Part shown: positions 41,590-52,579 of the stretch, one piece after another
Layout: each line of letters starts with the position of its first letter
Numbering within the stretch: the first letter of the stretch is position 1
NCBI GenBank assembly: GCA_963575745.1
Contig: CAUYUJ010012113.1
Span: 172,566-236,565 of the forward strand
DNA length: 64,000 bases
Source of the DNA: Prorocentrum cordatum
Taxonomy: Eukaryota > Sar > Dinophyceae > Prorocentrales > Prorocentraceae
Direction of reading: 5' to 3'
Position numbers and translations under genes: made by a program
Notes under the pieces: model-generated
Databases searched by the model: none
What the model was told of the DNA's origin: nothing
What the model saw: only the letters and a program-made list of their open reading frames with translations

Positions 41590-42640
41590 ATGCCACACCT
41601 CCTGCAGCTTCATGACGGCGAGGTGCTCCTGCAAAAAGGGAGGAATAGGCCGCGCTTCTTCGGGACGCGGCGGGCGGGCGCCCGCACACCCGGGCGGAGC
41701 AACTCACGGAATTCCAATCGTCCTCCGGCTCATCCCAAGGCTCGACCTAAACACTGTTTTCCGCCTTTGTTTTGTGTTCGTATTGCATCGTTCTATATTC
41801 GTTCCGACTTTGCCGTTTAACGAAGTCAAAACAAATACAGTCCTCGAAATCGGCCGAGAGACAGTTTTGGTCGAGCCCTGGCTAATCGTTCCCCCGTCCT
41901 TCCTCGGGCGGCTGGGGCGCAGGCCGACGCGAAGGATGCGGCAAACGGCGACGACGACGATCGACGCCGGGAACCCCGAGTGCCCGGGCTGTGGATCGGC
42001 CTGTGCTCCCGATCCGCCGGCTGATGCGCCTCCGCGGGGCCCCTCAAATTGGCACGCTCGGAATGGAGAAAGACAAATGGACACGAGACCCAACAGCAAA
42101 CGCTGTCCACAGTCGACACCAGTCGCCCCTCGGCACGCCACTCCTGCTCCAGGCCGACAGCGTCCGCGGCGACACTGACAGCGAGTCCGCTGTGGACGTC
42201 GGCACGAACTGGTCTCGGGTTTCTCCTCCGATCGGGGGGCAACGGGGTGGGGGTGGGGGGCCGGGGGCGATCTCCGGCAAGAGCGGCCGGCGGGGGTCCC
42301 GGAGCTCGATCTGCTTGGAGCTCTGCCGCTTCTCCTCCGCCATGTCGACGGCCTGCGGCGGGCGGCGCTGGCGCGAGGGACGCGGGGCCCTGGAATTTGC
42401 TTGGCGGCTTTCGGGCCGCCTATTTGGAGCCCTCCGCGGGCTCTGGGGCCGTTGAACAAGACGCCCAGGGATGGAGACGTGGCCGCGGGGCGACACCCTT
42501 GGGGGTCATGGGCACCGTTTCCCGCGACACCCCTGCCCTTCATGGCGACGGAGGGGGTCGCGAGCTGAGACGGCGGATGGGGCGGGGAAGGAAGGGGACA
42601 GAGGATCAAGCCTTTGAGCGTTTGGGGTTCTCTCGCCCCC
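41590..42640. other. Weak minus-strand coding potential, no identified gene
   Basis: Minus frame from 42496 contains QAVDMAEEKRQSSKQIELRD, PRRPLLPEIAPGPPPPPRCP and GETRDQFVPTSTADSL, a charged helix followed by a proline run. Minus frame 41826-42242 contains SSPFAASFASACAP. Neither shows a known domain. A candidate host exon at best. Confidence 0.35.
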
Positions 42641-42644
42641 TCCC

Positions 42645-42758
42645 CATCTCATCCCTTCCTTTCCTCCCTCCTTTCCTCCCTCTCTCCCTCCCTCTCTCTC
42701 TCCCTCTCTCTCTCTCTTTTTTCTCTCTCTCTCTCTCTCTCTTTCTCTATTTCTCTCT

Positions 42759-42792
<34 letters not shown>

Positions 42793-42843
42793 GTTGTTCT
42801 ATAGAACTCTCTCTCTCTCTGTCTCTCTCTCTCTCTCCCTCTG

Positions 42844-42896
<53 letters not shown>

Positions 42897-42912
42897 ATAT
42901 ATGTATACCTCG

Positions 42913-42958
<46 letters not shown>

Positions 42959-42985
42959 CTCACTCGCTCTCTCTCTCTCTCTCTC
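42645..42985. repeat. (CT)n and (TA)n compound microsatellite
   Basis: Long CTCTCTCT runs (42675-42895) with CCTCC, TTTCTC and GTTGTTCTATAGAA interruptions. A (TA)n run follows at 42918-42952 and a further CT run to 42985. It abuts the outer end of the 43-kb YR element. Confidence 0.97.
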
Positions 42986-43008
42986 GACACACGTGTATAT
43001 ACATATAG

Positions 43009-43130
43009 ATCGCGCCGCTGCCCGGGCCATCATTTTTTGGGCATGGTAGGCCAGGCGGCGCGATGCCATCGTGCAGCAACAGATGATACGGGGGCGCGGA
43101 CCCTTCCAGCTGAGACCCCCGTCTGGCGGC
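43009..43130 (-). repeat. Terminal repeat B2 of the 43-kb element
   Basis: TCGCGCCGCTGCCCGGGCCA and TCATTTTTTGGG with GCGATGCCATCGTGCAGCAAC. It matches 43257-43385 with scattered substitutions. The outer edge is at the (TA)/(CT) tract. Confidence 0.85.
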
Positions 43131-43204
43131 CCCTACTCTCGACAGGTTAGTGCAAAGTAGGCCGTGAAGGGATTGCATTGGGTTGACTCCGAGAGCAATT
43201 GTAC

Positions 43205-43253
43205 GTGCGTCCGAATCCCCGTCTCTGCTAAGCACTCAATTTTGAAAACTCCC
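43205..43253 (-). repeat. Repeat A2 of the 43-kb element
   Basis: GTGCGTCCGAATCCCCGTCT then CTGCTAAGCACTCAATTTTG and AAAACTCCC. It matches 47326-47375 (A1) at about 44 of 49 positions. Confidence 0.85.
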
Positions 43254-43256
43254 AGC

Positions 43257-43385
43257 TCGCGCCGCTGCCCGGGCCATCATTTTTTGGGACATGAAGGGCG
43301 AGGCGAGGCGATGCAATCGCGCAGCAGCAGATGATGCGAGGGCGCGGACCTCTCCAGCAGAGACACCTCTCTGGTGGTCTCTGCC
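43257..43385 (-). repeat. Terminal repeat B1, inside the ORF end
   Basis: TCGCGCCGCTGCCCGGGCCA and TCATTTTTTGGG with GCGATGCAATCGCGCAGCAGC. The minus-strand frame from 44167 runs through it, ending LLLRDCIASPRPSCPKK. The B2 copy would encode LLLHDGIAPPGLPCPKN. Confidence 0.85.
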
Positions 43386-43849
43386 CGATCCCGAAGGTCA
43401 ATTCGGCCGATGCCCGCATTGACTTTGAGCAACTTGCATGGCAAGCGACTGGAGGGCCCACCCGGGCTGGAAAGACAGAGACTGGGCAATCCACTTGGCG
43501 GCGGCGGCGGCGCGCTGAGAAGGGCACTCGACAGCGAGAGCAGTGCACTGGCAAACCTGCTCGCCGTCTCCCTCGAGCACAACGCGCGCGTTGCCAGTCC
43601 TGCTGCAAAGCCCGCGGCGCCCTGGGCAAGTCTCGTCGACAGGCTGCGAAGGAAAGGCGCCCCAGGCGCAGACGGTGGTGGTCCTCCTGCGCACTGCGCC
43701 GAAGTGACATTAGTGCAACGCAGATTTGCGACCAGAGGGCGAGCTGCAAAGACGGGCGGGGGCAGGGCCTTTTCAGCGACGCGGCCGGCGGCGCCCGCGA
43801 CGCCCGTCAGGGCGCGGCGAGCAACGGCGCCCAGCGCCCGCGGAGAGAC

Positions 43850-45060
43850 GCCTGCGCGCGCGACCCGCCCGTGCCAAGGGGCGCCCAGGTCGCCCGGGCA
43901 GCATGGCATCAGGTCGTGAACCAGCTGGGGCGCGCGCCACGCCGCCGGCCACAGGGGCGCCACTGTGGGACAAGCGGCCTGCGCGAAGGCGCAGGTCGCC
44001 CGCGTCGCGCGCGGCGGCCCATGCCTGAACGGGAGGCCCCATGTGACGCGGCCGGCGAGCACTCGCACAAGGAACCGCCAATCCCCCGGCGGCGCAGGGC
44101 GCCGCGGATAGCAGCGCGAGGCCACCATGCGTCGCGCGCCCGAAGGCTGAGCCCGCGCCCTGCGCAATAAAAGCTTCGGGGCATCGCGGCCCCGAGAGAG
44201 CTCCTCGATCTCGTGGGCGGCTAGACGCGTTGCTCAAGGTCATCCGCGACCGACTGCAGCCGCTTGCTCACGCGCTTTGGGGGGCCGCCGAGGAGGGCGA
44301 AGTTGCCCGCGTAGCCGGCGCCCGCGACCGCGGAAGGGTCGCGGGAGTGCTAGCGGCCGCTGCGGCCGTCGAAGACCAGGTTCTCGGGCGCGAGGCCGGC
44401 CCGGCACAGGGGGGTCTGCGGCGCGATCTGGCGCAGGCGCAGGGCTGGGCCCAGCTGAAACCCATCGGGATCACCGCCACTTGCGGAGCAGGAGGTCGCC
44501 CCCCCCGCGCCGGCCTCCGCGCGCCTAAAAGGGCGTCAGAAACTTCGCGGGGATGACTCGGGGGCGAAATAAGGAGCTCTTCTATGCCGGCAGGCACCTG
44601 CGCGCAGTGGACAGCGACGCCCAGGTCGGCGGAGCCGATGCTGGAGCGTACGCCGCCCGCCTCGAGGCGCCCCCGGGGCGGCCGACGGCGGCTGGGCCCT
44701 CGGGGCGCCGGCGAACGACAGTCCGCCACTGGCGCGCCAAGGGTGGCCCTCAACTTCCCATTCTTCGCAAGGACAAAAGAGACCCCCACGCTGCCCCGAC
44801 GCCCGCGGGCGGGGAGCAGGGCGAGCGAACGGCGCCCCGCCGTCGCGCCAAGGAGCTCGGCGCGCTTCGCGGGGTGGCCCCCGCGCAGGGCAAGCGCGGA
44901 CAGGCCCCGACGCCTGCGCGCACCCCCGCCCCCCCCCCCCCCCGCATCTCGAAGCACGCGGCGCCCCCGCCCCCGCAGCGAGGCGGCGTCTCGCCCACCG
45001 TGCAACCCAGGGAGCGGCGCGGGAAGCTGAAACGCACCAGGCCATGAGACGGGGCCCGGC
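43850..45060 (-). pseudogene. Reverse transcriptase of the 43-kb element, inactivated
   Basis: Fingers: VSFVLAKNGKLRATL (frame from 45320). Motif A region: SSIGSADLGVAVHCAQVPA, with the Asp of ADLG as candidate catalytic residue. Motif B: QVAVIPMGFSWAQP. Motif C reads AGYAGNFALLGGPPKRV near 44.31 kb, so YxDD/YVDN has become YAGN and the catalytic Asp is gone. The thumb follows as VRVLAGRVTWGLPFR and PLWPAAWRAPQLVHDLM (frame from 44167). The frame changes and the Asp loss make it dead as read. Confidence 0.75.
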
Positions 45061-45639
45061 ACGCATGGGGCGGCGGGCTCGCTGCCATCAGGAAGCAGCG
45101 CGGACCCAGCAAGGCAAGGAGTTCCCGGCTTACCCCGCCAGGATCGGACGCGTCGTCGCCGTGCTCGTCCGGCTCGGGGCCGAAGGCGGCGGCTGCGTCC
45201 CAGACGCGAGATGCGGCGCGGCGCTGCCCGGCCGTCGGGGCCGATCGGGCGAAGACATGTCGCCGCAAAGAAAATGGTTGGGGCCCGCGGCGGCGCCGGC
45301 ACGGCCGGGGGCGCGCCCAAATGCGCGGCTCGCCCGCGCGCGCCGCCGGGCGCGCGGCGAACCAGACGCCGCAGCGGAAGCGGCGAGCTGCGGCAGCGGG
45401 AAGAAGTGTCTTCGCACCCAGGAAGCCCGGCGTCGCCACGGACGCGGGCAGCGCTGTCGGCGCCCGCGGAGGCCTGGGGGGGCGCGGGGGACGGCGGGCC
45501 AGGCCAGCCGCCCAGGGGGAAAGCTAGGCGCTAGCCCCCCCCGCCTGCGGCACCAGACCCTCTGCCCTGCTTTGCCGCGATGCTTGCCCCCTCCTCCGCG
45601 CCCGCCGCCAGGCTGTCCGCCTGCGCGCTCCTCGCGCGC

Positions 45640-47306
45640 CTTCATTTGCTCCTTCGCCACGGCCATTTCCTCCTGCAGCTCCGAGGCGAGATGGTCGCGG
45701 GGGGCGGGGGGCACGCGCGCGGGGCCCGCAAGCTGCGACGCCCCCATCGTGGCCGACCTGCGCACGACCGCTGCGTCGTCGGGCCCCGCGAGAAGCCAGC
45801 ACTTCTCCTCCTGCATCTGGATCGAGCGAGCGATGCGCTCCAGGTGAGCCAGGTTGGTGGCGTGCTCCGGGTCGTAGGTGATGGCGGTCTCGAGGACGAC
45901 GCAGCCCGTCTAGTGGATGCCCAGGCCGGGCTCGGCAAGATCGAGGCCCGTCTCAGCCAGCCACCGCTGATGATGAGCCGTCGACATGCCGCTCCGCTGC
46001 GCCATGAACTCCGCAACCCATCGCCGCGATGTGCGCAGCCAGCGCACGGGCCAGTCTGGCAAGGGGAGCTCCGCCATCCGCGTGACCGTGGCGCGGAAGC
46101 CCACGCGGCGAACCCCGCGCGCGTCCACCAGTACGCCGAAAATCCGAGCGTCGCCGCCGGGACCAGCCGCAGCTGGCGCCGCCAGGGCGACCGCCGCTGG
46201 CCCTGCAGCCGCGGCGGCAGGCGCGCAGGGCACGGCCACGGCGGCGGGCACAACGGGAGCCGCCCCGGCCCCCAGCTGGCGGGGCGCCCGCACCAGCAGC
46301 GAGGGCGGCGGGCGCGGCCACGGGCACCTGCAGGGCCGCCGGGGCCGCCACCGCAGCGGCAGGGCCGGCTGCCACGCCGCCGAGGGCCGCCGCCAGCTCC
46401 GCGAGGCCGCCGCCAGGTTCCACCCGCCGCAGCAGCAGCCCCGCCAGCCACAGGGGGCGCTGCGCCCGCTGGCGCTCCGGCCCCCGCGCGCCCGGTGAGG
46501 TTGACCACGATGGGCCCGACAGGAGCGGCACCCATCTTCGCGTGTGACGCAGCTCGAGCGGCACCCACCACAGCCTGCAACGGAATGTGCCTGAAGTCGT
46601 AAACGTCGTTACCAGCCATGGCAGGGGCAGCAGGCCCGATCGTGCCCTGCGGGAGCGTCGTCCACTGTGCGATGTTCGCCAAGTCGACCAGCTCCTCATC
46701 GCACTTATCGGTATCAGGAATCAGTATCCCGACAGTGGTGGTCCCGCCAGGCACGAACGCCACCAAGCGACGATGCCAAAGGCGCTGACCAGACAGTCGG
46801 TATCGGACAGCCAGGAAGTCGCCCTCGGACAGGCCCGCCGCGACGAGTTGGTGAGGAGCCGCCATGGCGACAGACGAGGCGTCAGGCGAGGCGAGCCGAC
46901 GGGCAGCGATCTCGGCGAGCTGCGCGCGAGCCTCCTGCAGCAGGTCCGCGCGGGCGGATGCGGAGCCGTTGAAGTTGGCCAGCCGCGTTGTCTGCATCGG
47001 CGCCTCAGCGGAGACTGGCGCCTCTCAGCGCTGCACGAGCAGCAGCGCCGAGGCCCCGGCGACCGCGCCGAGACCGATCAAACAGGGACAGGCCGTCGGC
47101 TTGGGCCATTCAAAACCCGCCTCAAGCCTGACCTCCCGCGGGAACGCGCCCTCGGCGCAAACCAGCACGGGCGCGCACTGGCAGGCGCAATCTGCGTAGG
47201 GAGCAGCCGAGGATCGCACGGCGAGGGCGGTCGAAACGCCCCAGGTAAGCTCGAAGAGCACAGCCTCCATGGGAGCCGGGCCCCCCGAAAAACCTTGAGC
47301 ACACAA
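45640..47306 (-). pseudogene. Gag-like protein of the 43-kb element
   Basis: Starts 20 bp inside A1: MEAVLFELTWGVSTALAVRS, a Cys cluster (ADCACQCAPVLVCAEG) and a hydrophobic helix (CLIGLGAVAGASALLLV). An in-frame TGA follows at about 47022, then MQTTRLANFNGSASARADLL, GDFLAVRYRLSGQRLWHRRL and NDVYDFRHIPLQ. The next frame gives DARIFGVLVDARGVRRVGFR, LPLPDWPVRWLRTSRRWVAE and, after a TAG at 45910-45912, CVVLETAITYDPEHATNLAH with LERIARSIQMQEEKCWLL. This matches the gag protein that precedes RT in dinoflagellate YR elements. The role is particle and nucleic-acid binding by inference. Confidence 0.6.
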
Positions 47307-47325
47307 ATAATTACAGATGTAATAA

Positions 47326-47375
47326 GGTGCGTCCGAGTCCCCGTCTCTGCTCAGTACTCAGCTGTGAAAACTCCC
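47326..47375 (-). repeat. Repeat A1, outer end of the 43-kb element
   Basis: GTGCGTCCGAGTCCCCGTCT then CTGCTCAGTACTCAGCTGTG and AAAACTCCC. It matches A2 at 43205-43253. Outside it the sequence is CTATACCGTTG and then a (CT)n tract. Confidence 0.85.
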
Positions 47376-47387
47376 CTATACCGTTGT

Positions 47388-47478
47388 ACTCTCTATCTCT
47401 CTCTCTCTCTTCTCTCTCTCACTCTCTTTCTCTATCTCTCTCCCTGTCTCCCTCCGTTCCTCCCCTTCCCTCCCCCTC
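47388..47478. repeat. (CT)n microsatellite
   Basis: CTCTCTCTCTCTCTT with TCTATCTC and CCTGTCTCCC interruptions, directly outside A1. Confidence 0.95.
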
Positions 47479-47479
47479 C

Positions 47480-49436
47480 GTCCCTCCATCTCCTCCTCCT
47501 TCTGCTGCTCCTCATCCTCTCTCCCATCGCTCCCAAGAGGCGGCGGCGGCGCGGGCCGCGGGCCTTCGAAGATTCGTCGTTATCGGAGAAGCAGGCGATG
47601 CGGATGGCCGACTGCGCGGCCTGCTTGAAGGTCACCTGGCGCGGGGAGCCTTTCGTCGTCATCGTCGCCCGTCCGTGCAGGGTTCCTGGGCCTGCTGGGC
47701 GGATCTGCCCGATCCTCTCTCTCTCTCTCTTCTTCCTCCGTGGTGAGCGCTGGCCCGAGACCAGAAGCACCACTGTTACCGCAGGCCTCTGGCCACACCC
47801 ATCTTGCACCCAAGAGAGACCAGGCCGGTGGGTTCGCACCTCGCAAGGAGCCTGCACGAAGGCATCAGCAGAACCGACCTGCGCGTACTTCGACGCTGCA
47901 CTGGCACGATGGCGAAGCGAAGCGAAGCGAACGCCAAAGTAGTGCGCGCTGCTGCGGGGATCCCGCCCGTGCCCATCAGAAGATGGCACGGTGGCAAGCC
48001 TTGCCGAAAATAACAAGATACGGACCACCTCCTTATCAGACCCATCTCTTTCGCATCTCGCTCACCCAGACGATTCCACTACGCTGTGCAACTCCAGACC
48101 ATCTAACGTGGGAGCAACCGAGCTGCCACAGGAAAGTGGCCTTAAAGGGGTCAGGGTCACCAGACTGCAACCAAAGCCCCAGAAGGTATTGAAAAGTGCA
48201 GCAATGTTACTTCCCACACGTTATCTTCTTGCCTTACATCATCCCATGCTTGCCATGCTCTCGCGCTAACGCTGCTCTCAACAAATGAACGCCCAATCCC
48301 AATCTCGATCATCGCCCTTCCGCATATCTCTACCGTCGATCAATCAGGAGACGATGCGAGCAGAACCATGCCATCGGAGTCCATCTTAAAGTCCAAGTTC
48401 TTCACCCACTGCGGAAGGGGGGAACTGGAAGGGTAACGCAAACGAGATGGGACATATGGTAAACTGCCAACGCCAACACGTATAATGCCGCCATGGTCCC
48501 GATACATCTCCACAACAATAACTAAACCGTGTGTTTCGGACTAGTCAGAAACTGGTCGCGTTGCATGACGGAGCGTCCTTACAGCAAAGCCAGGAAATAT
48601 ACTACACTGCCTTCCTAGAGGGAACACCAGGCTGCCTGGCAACCAAAAAAACTCAGCACCCCCACGCTGCAATGTGACAACGCAGCGCTCACAACTGCTG
48701 AAATGATGCATATCACAAAAACTTCACAATCCCAACCATGCTTTTATGAGATCGAACTCGTAGACAGAAAACGTTGGCGTCCGCGATTGTCGGGGACGTG
48801 CGCACCATCACCCCCAAGTCCAACAAATACGAATGTGTCTCTCCGAACCGTGTTCTCTCAACTTCTGGACACCCTTCTGTCCGCCCTCCACCCCATCCCC
48901 AATCAAACCTCGTCCTTGCTCGTCGCTCCTCATCCTCCCCATCCTGCTCTTGACCCCCCTCCCCCTGCTGCGCCTGCTAACCCCCTCCTCCTTATCCCCT
49001 CCCTCCCCCGCCTCCCCCTCCCCCTCCTCTTCCATGCTTCCTCTCCCTACTCCTTCCCCTCCTCTATGCGCACGGTCCGAGGCGAAATTGATAAACACCT
49101 TGGACGGGTCTGGTTGTCAGCCAAGCGCCCACTTTAGCTCAGACTCCCCAGAGCCCAGCAGGTTCTCAGACAGGGCCACTGGGCGAAGGCCGCGTCCGCG
49201 CGTCCGGGCTGCGAGGCCAACGGCCAAAGGACGGTGGGAAGTCCAGAGAAAATCCGTAAGGCTTCGCCCCCTGCCGCCGGCCCCCTCTCGGGGAGAATGC
49301 GCTATGCAAGAACTATGTCATGAGGCCCGGGCGCTGTCGTGAAGCAGTATCGGAACTTCATGCGAGGCCGACTCGTAATGAGCAAAACCAATAGATGACC
49401 AGAGGGGTTACCACACCTGGCGATTGGTAAGACGTC
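47480..49436. other. AT-richer region, one exon-like plus-strand piece
   Basis: At 47560-47690 the plus strand reads RGPRAFEDSSLSEKQAMRMA, DCAACLKVTWRGEPFVVIVA and RPCRV, followed by a CTCTCTCTCTTCTTCC pyrimidine tract, an exon/intron-like arrangement. The same segment may be a relic of a host protein; no family recognised. 48.0-48.8 kb is about half AT with no frame of note. 48.9-49.07 kb is a CCTCCCCCTCCT pyrimidine tract. Confidence 0.35.
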
Positions 49437-49439
49437 GTG

Positions 49440-49832
49440 ACCCTGCCGATCTGCGTGAGGGGTGCCGCCGAATTTCAGGAATGTGGCAAGACCTTCGTGT
49501 TGTTGGACCCTGACCCCGCCGATCTGCGTGAGGGGTGCCACCGAATTTCAGAAATGTGGCAAATCCTTTGTGTTTTTGGACCCTGACCCCGTCGATCTGC
49601 GTGAGGGGTGCCACCGAATTTCAGAAATGTGGAAAATCCCTAATGGTTTTTCGACCCTGACCCCGCCGATCTGCGTGAGGGGTGCCACCGAATGTCAGAA
49701 ATGTGCAAATCTTTCGTGTTTTTGGACCCTGACCCCGCCGATCTGCGTGAGGGGTGCCATCGAATGTCAGAAATGTGGCAAATCTTTTGTGTTTTTGGAC
49801 CCTGACCCCACCGATCTGCGTGAGGGGGTTCA
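49440..49832. repeat. 73-bp tandem array
   Basis: GATCTGCGTGAGG starts at 49448, 49522, 49594, 49668, 49740 and 49813 (steps of 72-74). The unit is GACCCTGACCCCGCCGATCT, GCGTGAGGGGTGCCACCG, AATTTCAGAAATGTGG and TTTGTGTTTTTG. Unit length drifts by 1-2 bases, so reading frames change from unit to unit. Coding is therefore unlikely. Confidence 0.95.
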
Positions 49833-50555
49833 ATTCCCCCCCCCCCAGAAATTCTGAGAACCCTCCCAGGGCGTGGTAAAAATGCCCGTTTTGGGCCTCC
49901 CCCCTTCGCGCGGTCCATGAACAAGGAACAATAAGCAGCAATAAGTCAACAAGGGACAGTAAGCAGCAAGAAGCAGAACTGTAACAGTGGAAAACTGAAA
50001 GCTGCAACTGGCACAGGAAACTGCGAAGCTTAGGCCTACAGCCTGGTGGCCCCACAGGGGGGCCGGCGGATTACATAAGCAAGGAATGTGGCCCAACCTC
50101 GCTAAAAGGAGGCTGGCACTCGCCACCACCCCACTGCCCAATGTGAACACATACCTTGGCACGTAAGAAATGATCGGCCCCCGGCAAACCCAGACTTCCG
50201 CGTTCATCAGATCCGCGCAACAACTTCGCCAGGAGAGGCTTCGTGGCTATGCATACATGTATTTATAGACATATACACATATACCTACATCTATCTATCT
50301 ATATATATATGTGCGTATACACATATGTATATATATATACATACATGAGGGGCCGAACGGTCATTCATTGTCCTTTGGCGCGTGGCTGAAGTGAGGTTTT
50401 GAGGTGGGGATTGTTGTTGTTGTTGCTGTTGCTGTTGTATAGCTGCTAAAGAATCATTATTGCTGGACCCCCCAAGCGCTTTAGCGCTATCGCCTCGTCA
50501 CCGGCTACATGTGCATTGAAAATGAAGCTCACGCTCGAACGGTTTGGGGGGGCGC
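49833..50555. other. No recognised gene; TA/CA microsatellite
   Basis: Poly-C run at 49838-49846, then ordinary sequence with an AAGCAGCAATAAG/AAGCAGCAAGAAG duplication (49933-49975). ATATACACATATACC and TATATATATGTG repeats lie at 50265-50345. GTTGTTGTTGTTGCTGTTGC follows at 50410-50437. Confidence 0.5.
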
Positions 50556-51640
50556 CAAAACGGGCCCCCCAGCAACAACAACGCGCCCGCTCGAGCCTTC
50601 CTCCTTTTTCAGTCAGGGCCGGTGCTTTTGCTTGCCGCCGAAAGCCGCCGTCCTAACATAACCAGCGCGACCGCTCGAGACCTCCTCCCGTTTTACCTTG
50701 GGCTGGCGCGCTACTCTTTCTCTCATCGGCGCCGCCCCCAGCAACAACAACGCTCCCGCTCGAGACCTACTCCCTTTTCTACTCAAGGCGGTGCTCCTCG
50801 TCGCCGCCGAAAACCGCCGTCCCGACAAAACCAGCGCTCCCGCCCGAGACTTCCTCCCGTTTTACGCTGGACTGGCGCCCCACTCTCTGTTGAGTTGGCG
50901 CCGTTCCCGGCAAGAACAACCTCCCGCTCGAGGCTTTTTCTTTTTTTTCCTTCGGACGGTGGTCTTGCTCGCCGCCGAAAGCTGCCGTCTCAACAAAACC
51001 AGCGCTACCGCTCGACACTTCCTCCCTTTTTTACCTTCAACTGGCGCGCTACTGTTTCTCTCATCGGCGCCGCTCCCAGCAACAACAACGCTCCCGCTCG
51101 AGACCTACTCCCTTTTCTACTCAAGGCGGTGCTCCTCGTCGCCGCCGAAAACCGCCGTCCCGACAAAACCAGCGCTCCCGCCCGAGACATCCTCCCGTTT
51201 TACACTGGACTGGCGCCCTACTCTCTTTTGAATTGGCGCCGTTCCCAGCAAGAACGGCGTTCCCGCTCGAGGTTTCTTCTATATTTCCTCAAGACGGTGC
51301 TCTTCCTCGCCACCGACAGCCCCCGTCCAGACAAAAACACGGCTCACGCTCGAGACTTCCTCCCTTCTTCCTCAAGGAGGTGTTCCTCCTCGCCGCCGAC
51401 TACCGCCGTCCCAACAAAACCAGCGCTCCCGCTCGAGTTTTCGTTTTGTTTTACGCTGGACTACCGCCCTACTCCCTTCAGCATTTGCGCCGCTCCCAGC
51501 AACAACAGCGGCCCTGCTCGACACTTCACCCCTTTCTATTCAGGGCCAGGTCCTTGCCTCGCCGCCGACAGCCCCCATCTCCACCAAGGCAATCCTGTCG
51601 CTCGATACTTCCTTGTGCTTTACCCTTGGCTGCGGTTCCA
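50556..51640. repeat. 168-bp (about 337-bp higher-order) tandem array with open frame
   Basis: GCCGCCGAAAACCGCCGTCC-like boxes recur near 50635, 50805, 50971, 51141, 51310, 51391 and 51558, steps of about 167-170 with one of 81. Blocks starting CTTTCTCTCATCGGCGCCGC at about 50717 and 51054 are nearly identical over 130 bp, so the higher-order period is about 337. The unit ends GCTCGAGACCTACTCCC, TTTTCTACTCAAGGCGG. A plus frame 50544-51788 of 414 codons spans it without a stop although the period is not a fixed multiple of three. Confidence 0.9.
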
Positions 51641-51864
51641 CTGGCGGTCTCGCATCTGCGCAGCAAGGCGCGGGCATGCGTATTCGAGGAAAGATATGTT
51701 GAACCTTAATCGCAGGATGTATTTGCAAGACCCTCATTGGGCGGGAGATCTGAGAATGGGAATGACAGACCCCGCTATAGAACAATAGTCCCCCATTAAA
51801 GGGATGGTTATCATGATGGTCGCATTCTTCGTGTGGAAGCATCGCCGCGCATGAGGGTAAGATA

Positions 51865-51911
51865 ATTGCTGTTGTTATTGCTGTCGTTATTGGTGGTGGT
51901 GGTGGTGTTGC

Positions 51912-51942
<31 letters not shown>

Positions 51943-51975
51943 ACTGCTGTGCTTGCTTGTTGCTTGCTGTTTGTT
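51865..51975. repeat. (GTT)n/(GGT)n tract
   Basis: TGTTGTTATTGCTGTCG, GGTGGTGGTGGTGG and TTGTTGTTGTTGTTG runs. Confidence 0.9.
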
Positions 51976-52004
51976 GCTGCTTGTTTAATGTCGTCGTTCT
52001 TCCC

Positions 52005-52290
52005 GAACCATCCCGCGACCCACCCGCGACCAACCCGCGACCCTCCAGCGACCCATCCGCGACCCACCCGCGACCCAACAAGGACCCACCCGCGACCCAC
52101 CACGCGACCCACCCGCGACCCGGCCCGCGACCCGGCCCGCGACCCACCCGCGACCCAGCTGCGACCCACCCACGACCCACCCGTCGACCCACCCGCGACC
52201 CACCCCGCGGCCCGCCCGCGACCCACCGGCGACCCAGCTGCGACCACCCGCGACCCAGCTACGACCCACCCCGCGACCCAACAACATTGC
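52005..52290. repeat. CGACCCACCCG 10-11-bp minisatellite
   Basis: About 25 units of CGACCCACCCG with CGACCCAGCTG and CGACCCGGCC variants. Strong C-rich plus strand. Minus-strand frames read Gly/Ser/Val/Trp repeats and are artefacts. Confidence 0.97.
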
Positions 52291-52579
52291 GTTAACGGAA
52301 AAAATATGCCCCCCTGCGGCGGGCTCGGTGTATAATCCCACCAGCCCTCTGGACGTCGGTGATTTACAGCGTTTCCTCTTCCACCCCTCCCACTTCCCCT
52401 TCGGGAAGGGGTTTACCCTTCCCCCTACCCTCTCCCCTGGACCTGGAGGGGAGGGGGGGGGGCCGCGAGGTTTCAGGGCGTCCAAAACGGCCTCGGCGAG
52501 GAAGCAAAACTCAGTAAAGATTTTGGCCCAATTTTGGCCTCTTGGGGGGGGGACGCTAATTGAACACCCCCCTCCTGTG

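Larger units (their letters stand above)
43009..47375 (-). mobile_element. YR-group retroelement with both termini but no recombinase
   Basis: On the minus strand the order is A1 (47375-47326), gag-like ORF (from 47306), reverse transcriptase (about 45.05-43.85 kb), then B1 (43385-43257), A2 (43253-43205) and B2 (43130-43009). A1 matches A2 over 50 bp and B1 matches B2 over about 120 bp, both in direct orientation: the A1...B1-A2-B2 split direct repeats of PAT/Ngaro-like DIRS elements. RNase H, methyltransferase and recombinase are absent, so it would need another element's recombinase. RT and gag carry stops and frame changes. Confidence 0.8.

Noticed and set aside
8638-47024. Reassigned UGA codon in this genome
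   Set aside because: Only three cases, all in decayed elements, and TGA also ends several frames sensibly; CpG decay or sequence error is simpler.
49440-49832. Repeat-regular spacing as a CRISPR array
   Set aside because: There are no unique spacers between repeats; the whole 73-bp unit is repeated, and the context is eukaryotic.
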